A stretch of DNA of 50,683 bases, taken from NCBI GenBank assembly GCA_016281125.1, contig JAEEIA010000073.1, positions 1-50,683 of the forward strand. The letters run 5' to 3'. Made by a program: the position numbers and the translations under genes. Source of the stretch: Oscillospiraceae bacterium (GTDB taxonomy: Bacteria > Bacillota > Clostridia > Oscillospirales > Ruminococcaceae). The notes beneath the pieces are model-generated. The model had not been told where the DNA came from and did no database searches. It saw only the letters and a list, made by a program, of their open reading frames with translations. Below are positions 31,318-41,307 of this stretch, piece by piece. Numbering within the stretch: the stretch's first letter is position 1; each line of letters begins with the position of its first letter.

Positions 31318-34050
31318 ATGAAACGAATTTTCCGCATTATGCTGTCGGTGCTGATTGCGGCGGTCATGACATTTGGCTGTATTGTTCCGCATCAGCGCAT
31401 TGCGGTGCCGTTCAGAGCTGCTGCGGTTTCCGCGGATTATCCGATGCAGCTCATCAACATTGTGTCGAAGAATCACGGCTCCGTTCTGACGGAATCCGGC
31501 ACCGCGGACGGCGCTGCGGTGACGATGAAGCCTTTGGACGGTGGTCTTTCCGGTTCATGGCGCTTTGACTATGTCGGCCGGGACAGCAACGGCGCGTTTT
31601 TCAAAATCTGCAATGCAGAATCCGGACGGATGCTCACGCCGCGGAATTACCGTGTTGCGGCGAATGCCGATGTCATCATGTACGGCAGCGAATCAGCAAA
31701 ATCACAGCACTGGTATGTTGTTCCGACCGGAACAGACCGGCTCGGCAACAACCTGTATTATAAGATTGTCAACTATGAGAATACGTCGCTTGCACTGACA
31801 CAGGGCACGGGCGGCATGACGCTGACAAACGATTCCGGTGCTGAGAATCAGACCTTTTTGCTGGACAGCGACGGCTTGCAGGGCTTTGCAGGCTACTGCG
31901 CCAACGACAATACCGGCAACATCAAAGCAGCCGATCTCGGCGGCCTGTTCGGTGAAGTCGTCGAGGCTTCCAGCTTTGACGAGCTGAAAAAATATGCGGT
32001 TTCTGATAACCCGTATACGATCATCGTGACGAAGAACATCAGCGTGACGCAGCTGAACAAAAACGGCGACCGTCATATGTGCGAAGCGGGCAGAATCTAT
32101 GTCCGCAGCAACAAGACGATTATCGGCAGCTACGGTGCGCACACACTGTTCAATGTGCAGTTCTGCACGAAATCCAATTCCGGCGTCGGCAATAATATCA
32201 TTATCAAGAATCTCGACATGCAGCACGATGCAGAATCCAATCATAATGATTCGATTGTCTGTTATTTCGGCTCCGGGCAGAATATCTGGGTGGATCATGT
32301 CACATTTACCGGCCACAACGGCTACGGAAAGGCGCCGCAGACAGGACAGGCGGATGAGGACAAATTCCTTGCGTGCTGTTACGATGCGGATTACTGCACG
32401 ATTTCTGACTGTTCATTCGGCGCGCATAAATACGGACTGATTCTCGGTTATCCGGATGACAGTTCCGGCAATCTTTCCAAATACGGCGGCTATCCGCGCA
32501 TGTCGCTGATTTCCAACCGTTTCAACGATACCAACACGCGCGGCCCGGGACTGATGCGCTGGGGCTATTTTCACTCGCTGAACAATTACGTCAACAAGTT
32601 CAGCATGGCATATACCGTCATCTCTGACTGCCATATTTTTGCAGAAAACTGCACATATGAAAACGGCGGCAACGTCATCTGTGACTGGGACAGCGTTCCC
32701 ATCGTCGGGCAGTATGCCGAAAGCGGTTCGGTGTTCTCAAACTGCAAGCGCACGAAGCAGGGCGGCGATAACAACAGCACGGCAAAGGGGTGCTCCTGGC
32801 GTCCGGATACGAATTACAGCTATGTTTCCCTGAGCGCGGGCGATGCAAAAAACTATTGCATCAGTTATACCGGGTGCCAGAATTCCGCCGGAAACTATAT
32901 GTATCTGCGGTTTGCGAACAAGGGCATTCCGAGCGTCGGATACACCGAAGCGCCGAGCGGCCCTGCTGCTGCATCCTTTGCGGACGGCTCTGCATTCCGC
33001 ATCTGCAATGTCAGCTCCGGACTGTATATGCAGATTGCAGGCGGCGCGGTTGAAAACGGCGCAAATATTGAGCAGCAGGGAAGCACGGAAACCGGGCTCA
33101 GCGACATATGGATTCTGAAAGATGCCGGTGACGGGTATTTTTATCTTGCTTCGGCAGCGGATGAAAGCTATGTTCTGGATGTTGCGGGCAAAAAGACCGA
33201 CAACGGTACCAATATAGACCTGTACCAAAACAACGGCGGTACCAATCAGCAATTCCGGATTCTGACGAACGGGGACGGTACATATCTGATCTGCACCCGG
33301 ATCTCCGGTGATCAGGCGGCAGTCGAAGCGGCAGACGCAGGCAGCTTCGGGAACATTCAGCAATGGGCGCTGAACGGCGAGCCCCGCCAGAGCTGGAAGC
33401 TGGAACCCGCGGCGGTTCCGCTGCACGGAAAGCTGACCGCAAGCCTGACTGTACTGGACGAAGCGCACCGCGATGCATGGGGCATTGCCTATGATGCAGC
33501 CGCCGGGGATCGGATTTTCGGTGACCGTGATTTCACGCTTACCGCATTGCCGGAGCAGCTCAGAGGCGCAGAGCGCATCGTCACGGCCTGCGATTCCAAA
33601 ACGTATATGGAGGACAATGCCGTGCTGACCGTTTCCGGTGATGTGACGCTTTATCTTGCAATGGATCAGCGCGTGACGGTTCCGGCGTGGGTGACTGAGC
33701 GCGGTTTTGTGAAAACCGGATTCACAGCGGCATCCTCCAATGACGTGACCTTTGATCTTTATGCGCTGTCCTGCATGAACGGCCAGACCGTCCGGCTCGG
33801 CACGAACGGCGGTCAGACCGGTGCGGTCGAATACGCAGTATTTTTGCAGAAAACGGCGGATCCGCGCGGCGACGTCAACAATGACGGAAAGCTCGATCAG
33901 ACAGATATTCACCTGATGCTGGAAATGCTGTTCGGCGTCTATTCCAAGGCGATCTATGCTGCCGACCGCGCAGATATCAACGGTGACGGCGTATATAATG
34001 CGGTCGATTTCAGCCTGGCCAAGCGCATGTATCTGCTTGCGGCGAAATAA
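31318..34050 (+). CDS. Secreted PL1 pectate lyase with two ricin-type modules and dockerin
   Basis: 910 residues from ATG 31318 (AAAGGAGG before it; the upstream extension crosses the promoter). Signal peptide ~1-38. Modules: RICIN/CBM13-like (~43-185); PL1 parallel beta-helix (~200-560) with NIWVDHVTF (324-327 WVDH, calcium/active-site strand), YDADYCTISDCSF and RGPGLMRWG (408-416), which takes the place of the family's RxPxxR with one extra residue; a second RICIN module (~570-710, AFRICNVSSGLYMQI, YLYQNNGGTNQQF-like); a beta-rich region; and a C-terminal dockerin (~847-910, DVNNDGKLDQTD, DINGDGVYNAVD). PL1 enzymes cleave polygalacturonate by beta-elimination with calcium. Terminator follows. 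Confidence 0.92.
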   Translation: MKRIFRIMLSVLIAAVMTFGCIVPHQRIAVPFRAAAVSADYPMQLINIVSKNHGSVLTESGTADGAAVTMKPLDGGLSGSWRFDYVGRDSNGAFFKICNAESGRMLTPRNYRVAANADVIMYGSESAKSQHWYVVPTGTDRLGNNLYYKIVNYENTSLALTQGTGGMTLTNDSGAENQTFLLDSDGLQGFAGYCANDNTGNIKAADLGGLFGEVVEASSFDELKKYAVSDNPYTIIVTKNISVTQLNKNGDRHMCEAGRIYVRSNKTIIGSYGAHTLFNVQFCTKSNSGVGNNIIIKNLDMQHDAESNHNDSIVCYFGSGQNIWVDHVTFTGHNGYGKAPQTGQADEDKFLACCYDADYCTISDCSFGAHKYGLILGYPDDSSGNLSKYGGYPRMSLISNRFNDTNTRGPGLMRWGYFHSLNNYVNKFSMAYTVISDCHIFAENCTYENGGNVICDWDSVPIVGQYAESGSVFSNCKRTKQGGDNNSTAKGCSWRPDTNYSYVSLSAGDAKNYCISYTGCQNSAGNYMYLRFANKGIPSVGYTEAPSGPAAASFADGSAFRICNVSSGLYMQIAGGAVENGANIEQQGSTETGLSDIWILKDAGDGYFYLASAADESYVLDVAGKKTDNGTNIDLYQNNGGTNQQFRILTNGDGTYLICTRISGDQAAVEAADAGSFGNIQQWALNGEPRQSWKLEPAAVPLHGKLTASLTVLDEAHRDAWGIAYDAAAGDRIFGDRDFTLTALPEQLRGAERIVTACDSKTYMEDNAVLTVSGDVTLYLAMDQRVTVPAWVTERGFVKTGFTAASSNDVTFDLYALSCMNGQTVRLGTNGGQTGAVEYAVFLQKTADPRGDVNNDGKLDQTDIHLMLEMLFGVYSKAIYAADRADINGDGVYNAVDFSLAKRMYLLAAK

Positions 34051-34092
34051 TGGAGTCATGCTAGTATCAATCCGCACTTTTCCGACAAACTG

Positions 34093-34121
34093 AAAGGGAG
34101 CCCCTGCGGCTCCCTTTTTTA
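34093..34121. terminator. Bidirectional terminator
   Basis: 10-bp stem AAAGGGAGCC / GGCTCCCTTT, 5-base loop, T run; between convergent pectate lyase and LRR genes. Confidence 0.85.
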
Positions 34122-34131
34122 TGTATAGAAA

Positions 34132-36837
34132 TCAAACGGGTTCAAATGCGATCCCGCTCTGCGCAGCGTAGGCTTCTGCTGCTGAACCGGGGGGTCCGCG
34201 CAGGACGAATCCCGCAATGCGTTTCATCTCCCCGTGTTCATAGGAAAAGCCGATTGCGTGCTTTGTGATTGAAACAACACCCGCGGGAACGGTGATGGAT
34301 TTGAGCGCGGTGCAGCCGTTGAATGCGCGTTCATAAATATACCTTGCGCTCTCCGGCAGCCTGATTTTCCGCAGACTTTTGCAGTTCCGGAACGAACCGG
34401 TGCTGATATGTTCCACACCCTCGGGAATGTTGACTTCCTGTAATTAGGTACAGCCTTCAAATAAACAGCGCGGAAGATTCCTGACGCTGTCCGGAATCGT
34501 GATCTTTGTCAGACTCCTGCAATTCCAGAACACATCCCCTCCAAGCCAGGTCATATTTTTGCCGAACTGCACATCGGTCAGACCGGTGCAGCTCCAGAAG
34601 CAGGCAAATTTCAGCTCTGTGATGCTGTCAGGGATTGACACTGACCGCAGCGCGGTGCAGTATTCAAACGCACACTCCCCGATCTCCGTCAATCCGTCCG
34701 GCAGTATGATTTCCGTGAGGCTGCTGCAATGATAAAAGCATTTTTCTCCGATCTTCTGCACTTTTGCCGGGAGTACGACGGTTTGGAGTGCGGTGCATCC
34801 GGAAAAGCAGGAATCGCTGAGCCCCTCAAGTTGATCCGGCAGCGAAACCTCCGTCAGCCGGGCGCAGCCGAGAAATGCTGCCTGACCGATCTGTTCCAGT
34901 TTGTTTGAAAACCGGACGGACAGCAGGTTTTCGCAGTTCCGGAACGCTTCCTTTCCGATGACCGTGATACTGTCGGGCATGGTAATGCCGGTCAGTGTCC
35001 GGCAGCCGGAAAAAGCGGAATCTGCGATGATACGGACGCCGTCCGGGACGGTCACATCACCCGCAGCCGTCAGCGACTGCATCAGCACGTCACCGACGAT
35101 GACAAGGCCGCTGCTGCTGCGCGGATGCATTTGCCACGGCGTATTCCGGAAGGACGATTCCGCCGTATTGATATTATGTGCCGGGAGCCTGATGTCCGCG
35201 AGCTTTGTGCAGTTTTCAAAGGCTTTTGTGTCGATGACGCGGATGCTTTCGGGAATAGATAGGGATTCCAGCGCGGCGCAGTCCGCAAACGCCGCATTCT
35301 CGATCTTCTGTAAGTGTTCCGGCAGGTGCAGGTCTGTCAGGCTTTCACATCCGCTGCACATTTTCCATGGAATGACAGTCACATCATCCGGCAGCCGGAG
35401 CGCGGCCAGACTGCTGCATAGATAAAACGCACATTTTTCGATGGCTGTCACCGCAGACGGGATCCTGATTTCAATCAGATGACTGCACTTATAAAACGCA
35501 CCTTCCCCGATGAACGTGACGCCGTCCGGCAGAATCACGCTTTCAATGCTGCTGTTCCGAAATGCATAAGCGCCGATTTTTGTGACGCCGTCGGGAATCC
35601 GGAGTTCGGTCAGCGCCTCACATCCGTCAAATAATCTGTCCGGTATGACGGCCAGATACTGCGGCAGGGTAACTGTTTTCAGATTCCTGCAATTCTGGAA
35701 TACGCTTTCTCCGATGCTTGTGACGGTTTCCGGTATCCGGATTTCGCTGACTGCACAGCATCCGGCAAAGGCGGTTTTCATGATTTGCGCGGTGTTCGGC
35801 GGAATCTGAATCTCCCGGATATTCTCACATCCCTCTAACATAAAGGCGTGTATAACGGTCACGCCGGACGGAATTGTGATTTCCTCCAGAGAACGGCAGT
35901 TCATGAATGCTGATGCGCCGATTTCCGTCACGCTCGCCGGGATGCGGATTGCTGTCAGGCTTTCGCAGCCGCGCAGGAAACCGGCCGGGATTTCTGTCAG
36001 ATGCTCCGGGAGGCGTATGTGATGCAGCGCCCGGCAATCCCGGAATACGCTTTTGCCAAGCTGTGTGACGGAATCCGGAACAGAGACTTCCGGCAGCATT
36101 TTGCAGTCCTGAAAGGCATTGCCGTCGATTTCCAGCAGACCGTCCGGCAGATGCAGCGCAGTCAGTGTTTTGCAATTCAGAAATGCCTCTGCACAGATCT
36201 TTTTCGTGCTGTTCGGCAATGCAATCTGCTGCAAGCTGAAACAGAACGCAAATGCGTTTTTTCCGATTCCGACGAGAGAATCCGGCAGCGTGACCTGTTT
36301 CAGCGATTTGCACCAGGAAAAAGTGGACGGCTGAACGGAAGTGATGCCCTCCGGAATTGTGATTTCCCGCAGGGATTCACACTCGTTGAAAGCAGCTTCC
36401 GCGATGAAGCGCATATGCTTCGGCATCTGGATTGTTTCAAGCTGTTTGCACCGACGGAACGCTCGCGCACCGATTATCTGTATGCCCTCCCCGAGGAAAG
36501 CGGTTCTGAGCGGACATCTGATAAAGGCATCGGATCCGATGCGCCTGACGCTGCCGGGAATCTGTATGCTGCGCAGTTCAAGGCATCTTGCAAATGCGCG
36601 GTCACCGATGTCGGTAACGCTGTCCGGAATGTTGATGTCCCGCAGTGCGATGCACGCTTCAAATGCACCTGCGCCGATCTGTTCCACCGTGTCCGGAATA
36701 TGGACGCTGACAAGCGTCAGGCATTTGGCAAAGGCGTCAGCTGCGATTGTCCGGATGCCGTACGGGATATCAATTTTTTCGGACTTTGTCAGGCATTTTT
36801 TCAGTGTGAAATGTTCGATTTCAAACAACTGCTCCAT
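34132..36837 (-). pseudogene. Cytosolic BspA-like leucine-rich-repeat protein interrupted by one in-frame stop
   Basis: The frame from ATG 36835-36837 runs 797 residues to TAA at 34444-34446, then continues in the same frame for another 103 codons to TGA-type end at 34132 (LQEVNIPEGV...GIAFEPV). Together it is ~36 LRR_5 repeats of ~23 residues (AFxxCxxLxxIxIPdsVtxIG). The stop falls at the usual Ser of a CTSLxEV repeat, one base from TCA. There is no signal peptide (MEQLFEIEHFTLKK), so unlike most BspA proteins this one is cytosolic, probably a protein-binding scaffold. The 797-residue product may still fold, since repeats are modular; a sequencing error is also possible. Own promoter at 36885-36913. 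Confidence 0.75.
34447..36768 (-). repeat. Array of ~23-codon leucine-rich repeats
   Basis: About 34 coding repeats of ~69 bases, diverged from each other, with conserved Cys, Leu, Ile-Pro and Ile-Gly positions. Confidence 0.8.
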
Positions 36838-36884
36838 AGCTGTCCCTCCTTTTCATGCTTCCTGCGGATGCTGTGTTTGCTTAA

Positions 36885-36925
36885 ATTATAACACATTATA
36901 TCGAAAAGTGCAATGGGAGGAGTGT
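36885..36925 (-). promoter_or_regulatory. Promoter of the cytosolic LRR gene with shared upstream motif
   Basis: Minus strand: TTGCAC (36908-36913), 17 bases, TATAAT (36885-36890). CAATGGGAGGAGTGT (36911-36925, plus strand) matches 31085-31099. Confidence 0.7.
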
Positions 36926-37097
36926 ACTAAAAAAGAATGTTTTTAATAGGCGTTAAAATGGAGGCGGGCTGCAGCTATGCCGCACTTTTCATTTTGTGAA
37001 GTGCTTTGTCTTATATGTGTGATAAACATTAGATCATTTCGGCTTGAATAAACGGTCATTCGGAGCGTTCAGAAATCCTAAACGCGTAAATTTCCAC
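36926..37097. other. Intergenic stretch without visible genes
   Basis: Between the divergent promoters at 36885 and 37098. AT-rich; no open frame with a ribosome site, hairpin or repeat was recognised. Confidence 0.5.
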
Positions 37098-37126
37098 TTG
37101 CATTCCGGAAACGGGTATGCTATAAT
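37098..37126 (+). promoter_or_regulatory. Promoter of the dual-protease gene
   Basis: TTGCAT (37098-37103), 17 bases, extended -10 TGCTATAAT (37121-37126). Confidence 0.75.
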
Positions 37127-37200
37127 GAAGAAAAACGGACAATACAACTTTTCGGGGGAATGCGAAGGCTTTATCATATAAAAGGGGAGGATTTCTTTAG

Positions 37201-39582
37201 ATGAAACACAAATCTTTTCTGCGCAAACTCACAGCCGCATTGTTGTCCTGCACGCTCTGCTGTACCGGAATGACGGTTCCGGCATTTTCAGCGGAGGAAA
37301 CCGAAGAACTGCCCGCTCGCTTTGACTGGCGGGATGCTGACCCGCCGATCCTGACACCGGTCAAGATGCAGTACGGCGGCACCTGCTGGGCATACGGAGC
37401 TATGGGCTGCATTGAAGCCGATATGGTCAAAAAAGGCTTTGCGGACAGCAGCCTTGATCTTTCCGAAACGCATCTGATATGGTTTACCAACGGTCAGGGT
37501 TCGCCGACTGATCCCGATAATCCATGTTACGGTGGCGGACCGGAAGACGGCGTTGCGGGCTATAAAGCAGGCGGAAATTATTACCGTGTTTTCGCTGCGC
37601 TTGCAGCGTGGCAAGGTGTTGTGTATGAAAGTGATTACCCGGCACATTCCGCATTGCAGCCTCTGGACGAATCCGAGCGCTATCGCTCTGTTGCGCATAT
37701 GCAGAACGCAGAAATCTACAGATTTTCCAACAGGGATCATATTAAAAAAATGATCATGGAAAAAGGACCGCTGTGCGGGTCGTATTTTCAAAGCCACGAA
37801 GTGTCGCTCTCGGAAAAAAGCGGATATTATAATCCTGATTACAAAAGCAGCGAGACAGATAAAGGGGGATGGCATGTTATCGCGATCGTGGGCTGGGACG
37901 ATCATTTTCCGAAGGAGTATTTTAACAAGGAAGCACCCTCTGACGGCGCATGGATCATCCGGAACAGCTACGGTGAAAACCATAAGAACTCCGATCACGG
38001 ATATTTCTATATGAGTTACAGCGAAAAAACGATCGTGAGCGGATGCTATTATGATATGCAGCCGGTAACCAATTATGGGAATGTGTACCATTACAACGGT
38101 ATATCATTCAAATCGCAAAACACTTCGGGGAAGGATTACGGCTTTGTGACAGCGAATGTATTTGAAGCAGAAAAGGATGAAACGATCGCCGCGGCCGGCT
38201 TTTTTACAGCGTTGAGTCCGGAGGACTATGATCTGTCTGTGTATCTGCTGAATCCCGATTGTACCGGACCGCAGGACGGAACGCCGGTCTGCCGGACAAG
38301 CGGGACAGTGGAATTCAAAGGTTTCCACACGATCGAACTCCCTGAACATATTGCGGTAAAAAAGGGACAGAAATATTCCGTCGTGATCAAACAGCCGATC
38401 GGCACAGATCATTCGACATTCTTTGACAACTATAATTATAAAAGTGGCGTATCCTACTATGCAGAATATACGGCAGAAACGGACTTGTCCGATCTGGCAT
38501 GGAAAGATTGCTGTGATACAGAATTCGGAGATGTCTGCATCCATGTATATACAGAATACGAGGGCGAAACGGAGCAGTTCATCCGCGGCGACATGAATCG
38601 CGATGGAAGACTGACTGCCGCTGACCTCTCGCTGATGAAGCAGGCAATCCGCACGCCGGAGCGTTCCGACCTGTATCAGCCTGCCGCAGACTGGAACGGT
38701 GACGACGAGATCAACGCCGAAGATGCACACGGTTTGCTGAACTATCTGCTGACAGCCTCAAAACTGAACCCCGAAAAATTTTCGGCGTCGCTTCCCGGCA
38801 TTGAGATTACGGTCAGCGGGGAGCAGGTACTGCAAAAGGGTACAGTCAACGGGCAGGATTACGCGCTGACACTCGATCTGTCAAAATGGGAGCAGCATAC
38901 GACACAGGAGCAGCTGGTCGAGCTGTCGCGGCTGTTCTGGCAGTGCTATCCGAGAATGTGGGCGCGGTTTGCCGATATTTCCGAGGCTCCGACCGAGATC
39001 ACGCTTGCAGTCGAAAACGAGGGCTACGGTGTCGCGGAGGCAGGCGGAAACCATGTGCATATCCATGACCAGTGGCTTGAAAAGTGTCCGGAGGACTTTG
39101 ACTGCATCACGCATGAACTGGCGCATATCATCCAGAACGGCTGGGACAGCGATTATCTGGAGGACAGCGGCTATATCGAGCGCTTTGCGGACTGCTGCCG
39201 TTATGAGTACGCCATGGACAACGGCTATTACAACGACGGCCAATGGACGCTCCAGACGATTGCTGACGAATCGACGCGCAGCACGTCCGTCCGTTTCCTT
39301 GTCTGGCTGGACTACATGTATTCGGATGCTGATACCGATATCCTGCGGAATTTCCTTGACGTCAGCCGGAACAGCAAGATCAGCAGCAGACAGTGGGAAA
39401 ACGGCTGGCAGAAAGTCTTTTCCGGAACGAAGCTCGCCGGAAAAACGATAGATGAAGTCTGGGCGATGTTTGCAGCGTCAGACTTTGCGAATCTGTCTTC
39501 GTACAGCGACCACGGCAGCGGCTCGGAGCTGCTCGCACAGTATCCGATCCGTGAAAAAGTGAAGCAGTTGCGGGATGAATAA
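37201..39582 (+). CDS. Secreted dual protease: papain-like C1 domain, internal dockerin, BSP-type HExxH metallopeptidase domain
   Basis: 793 residues, signal peptide ~1-31. C1 peptidase (~38-290) with Gln57, Cys62 (GGTCWAYGAMG), His225 (GGWHVIAIVGWDD) and Asn255 (IIRNSYG). A lectin-like beta domain (~300-455) follows, as in the 6199-7947 paralogue. The dockerin (~461-520, DMNRDGRLTAAD and DWNGDDEINAED) sits in the middle. Residues ~530-793 resemble the plant basic secretory protein (BSP) peptidase family: THELAHIIQNGW gives the HExxH zinc site (His638, Glu639, His642), with a downstream YIERFADCCRYEY helix that could supply the third ligand. Two unrelated catalytic types on one cellulosomal chain is unusual. 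Likely acts on cell-wall glycoproteins; the substrates are not known. Confidence 0.88.
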   Translation: MKHKSFLRKLTAALLSCTLCCTGMTVPAFSAEETEELPARFDWRDADPPILTPVKMQYGGTCWAYGAMGCIEADMVKKGFADSSLDLSETHLIWFTNGQGSPTDPDNPCYGGGPEDGVAGYKAGGNYYRVFAALAAWQGVVYESDYPAHSALQPLDESERYRSVAHMQNAEIYRFSNRDHIKKMIMEKGPLCGSYFQSHEVSLSEKSGYYNPDYKSSETDKGGWHVIAIVGWDDHFPKEYFNKEAPSDGAWIIRNSYGENHKNSDHGYFYMSYSEKTIVSGCYYDMQPVTNYGNVYHYNGISFKSQNTSGKDYGFVTANVFEAEKDETIAAAGFFTALSPEDYDLSVYLLNPDCTGPQDGTPVCRTSGTVEFKGFHTIELPEHIAVKKGQKYSVVIKQPIGTDHSTFFDNYNYKSGVSYYAEYTAETDLSDLAWKDCCDTEFGDVCIHVYTEYEGETEQFIRGDMNRDGRLTAADLSLMKQAIRTPERSDLYQPAADWNGDDEINAEDAHGLLNYLLTASKLNPEKFSASLPGIEITVSGEQVLQKGTVNGQDYALTLDLSKWEQHTTQEQLVELSRLFWQCYPRMWARFADISEAPTEITLAVENEGYGVAEAGGNHVHIHDQWLEKCPEDFDCITHELAHIIQNGWDSDYLEDSGYIERFADCCRYEYAMDNGYYNDGQWTLQTIADESTRSTSVRFLVWLDYMYSDADTDILRNFLDVSRNSKISSRQWENGWQKVFSGTKLAGKTIDEVWAMFAASDFANLSSYSDHGSGSELLAQYPIREKVKQLRDE

Positions 39583-39712
39583 AATCCACCAAACCAAGGG
39601 CAGAATGAAGTACATCATGCTATTGAAATTCTGATTGCAAAGATCAAGCGGATTTTCAAGCGGCGCGATCAGGCGCACAGGCTCTGCACAAAATACAGGA
39701 AGGGATACTGTG

Positions 39713-40168
39713 ATGAAATTTCTGATTTCCAATCTATGGCTGCTGTATCTGGCAGCGCTCGTGCTGGCGGGCATCATGTATGCTGTGATCGACAGGCCGT
39801 TGTTTGAACTGAAATACTGTATTCTGACGGCAGCTTTTGCAGCAGTTCCCGATCTGATCGCGTTGTCCGGAATCCGTTTGTTTCAAAAGGGGAACATGAT
39901 TCCTGCTGTTATCATTGCCATGCTCTGTGTTGCTGCTGTTATTACAGCAGGCGTGATTTGTTTCGCAAACGCCGGCTACGGTCCTGCCGGAACAGCCGGA
40001 ATCGCAGCTGCGGTGCTCGGCGTTCTGTCCGTCATTCTGTGCTGTGTTTCTTTTTCCGGCGATCCGAAGCGGATCATACTGACAGCGTGCTGTCTTTGCG
40101 GAATGCTCGGTGTAAACTATATTACCGGATTTCTGGCTGCGCTGATCATGGGATTTCAGCGAGCGTGA
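39713..40168 (+). CDS. Small membrane protein, about five transmembrane segments
   Basis: 151 residues from ATG 39713 with AGGAAGGG upstream; the extension to 39635 has no ribosome site. Hydrophobic spans at about 5-24, 32-52, 63-85, 92-115 and 121-146 with very short loops. No family recognised. It follows the dual protease by 130 bases with no terminator between, so it may be read through from that gene. Closed by a hairpin at 40197-40253. Confidence 0.6.
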   Translation: MKFLISNLWLLYLAALVLAGIMYAVIDRPLFELKYCILTAAFAAVPDLIALSGIRLFQKGNMIPAVIIAMLCVAAVITAGVICFANAGYGPAGTAGIAAAVLGVLSVILCCVSFSGDPKRIILTACCLCGMLGVNYITGFLAALIMGFQRA

Positions 40169-40196
40169 AAAACAATCAGCGAACTATTCACAGATA

Positions 40197-40253
40197 ATCC
40201 CCCTCGTCAGGCAGTGCAGAGGCTTGTTTCTGCGATTGCATGATGAGGGGGAT
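40197..40253. terminator. Long hairpin, probable terminator
   Basis: Arms ATCCCCCTCGTCA / TGATGAGGGGGAT (one G-T pair) enclose a 31-base loop that can itself fold (GCAG...CTGC). No long T run, so weaker evidence than the other terminators. Confidence 0.5.
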
Positions 40254-40342
40254 CCATTCATATTCACCTGAAGGGATAGGGGCAGGGACTGCGAACCTGT
40301 GACTTACGCAGCAACGTTTTTTCAACATATGCAGCGCGAAAA

Positions 40343-41002
40343 TCAGATCTGAACAATCCTTGTATGAACTGGGAAGGCATCTTCTGCAATGACGGCACCT
40401 GCCGGAACCCCTGCTGACATCAATGCGGTGCAGCCGTGGAATGCGTGGGATTCGATGCTGCGGAGTGCGGCAGGAAAACGAATCGTATGCAGAGCGGTGC
40501 AGCCCCAGAAGGTGTCGGCCGCAACCGTCTGAACGCCATTCGGGATCGTGAACTCTGTCAGCGATTTACAGCTGGAAAATGCGCCCCTGCCGATCAGGGT
40601 GACCGTGTCCGGAATGCGTAATTTGATAAGCTGCCGGCACTCCGAAAACGCCTGTGCGCCGATTTTCGTGAGGCCGTCCGGCATAACGACGCTGCGCAGG
40701 TTACGGGCGGAGAGAAATGCGTTGCTGCCGATCTCTTTGATGCTGTCCGGCAGGATGACATAGCTGTTTTTGCCCTTATAGCGCACCAGCACACCGCGGT
40801 CAATCTCAAGATCGCTCAGGGGTGTGGTCGAAAAATCCTTTTTCGAGAAAGATGCGGTCTGCGGTACTGGTGTCGAATCGGCAAAAATAGCTTTAGAGTT
40901 GAAAAACGGTCTGCCGCAGACGGGACAGATCATCGCTTCCTGTGAGCGGTCAACGGTAATGACTGCGCCGCATAACGGGCAGAATGCGTGATTCAGGTTC
41001 AT
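40343..41002 (-). CDS. Zinc-ribbon protein with BspA-type leucine-rich repeats
   Basis: 219 residues. N-terminal zinc ribbon (CPLCG at 8-12 and CPVCG near 27-31), a linker, then about six LRR_5 repeats from ~85 (SYVILPDSIKEIGSNAF, LRSVVMPDGLTKIGAQAF, and so on). No signal peptide, so cytosolic, like the long LRR protein at 34132-36837. The ribbon resembles that of the vWA operon's first gene (Cys-x2-Cys, a short Asp-containing turn, Cys-Pro-x-Cys). I infer a protein-binding adaptor. Transcribed from a strong promoter at 41080-41108. Confidence 0.75.
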   Translation of the reverse strand: MNLNHAFCPLCGAVITVDRSQEAMICPVCGRPFFNSKAIFADSTPVPQTASFSKKDFSTTPLSDLEIDRGVLVRYKGKNSYVILPDSIKEIGSNAFLSARNLRSVVMPDGLTKIGAQAFSECRQLIKLRIPDTVTLIGRGAFSSCKSLTEFTIPNGVQTVAADTFWGCTALHTIRFPAALRSIESHAFHGCTALMSAGVPAGAVIAEDAFPVHTRIVQI

Positions 41003-41079
41003 ATGATTTACCCTTATCCTTTCTCATTTCAGTTCATCATCAAAAACGGTACAAAGCCCGCGCTTTTCTGTATACCAGA

Positions 41080-41108
41080 ATTATAGCACAAAAGAATGAA
41101 TAAGTCAA
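41080..41108 (-). promoter_or_regulatory. Promoter of the zinc-ribbon/LRR gene
   Basis: Minus strand: TTGACT (41103-41108), 17 bases, extended -10 TGCTATAAT (41080-41085). Confidence 0.75.
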
Positions 41109-41307
41109 TCAGAAAACTTTCGGCAGTACTGTACAGAGCCGAGGATGCAGATGTGTTTGGGCTTACTTTGCAGTACGGATCAGACAAAAAACGGATCAAT
41201 ACAGTTAAAATGCATTGATTATGTGAAATAAGCGGGCAATGCCGGCATGCATCGACCGAAAGCTCTCCGGCAGCAAACCCGTGTCAGAGAGAGTCCTTGC
41301 TCTCTGT

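Noticed and set aside
36001-36891. Plus-strand open frame opposite the LRR gene
   Set aside because: Its regularity only mirrors the LRR repeat on the other strand; no start signal.
40197-40253. Single unit of a CRISPR-like or attachment repeat
   Set aside because: There is just one long hairpin with no repeated spacer structure; a terminator explains it better.
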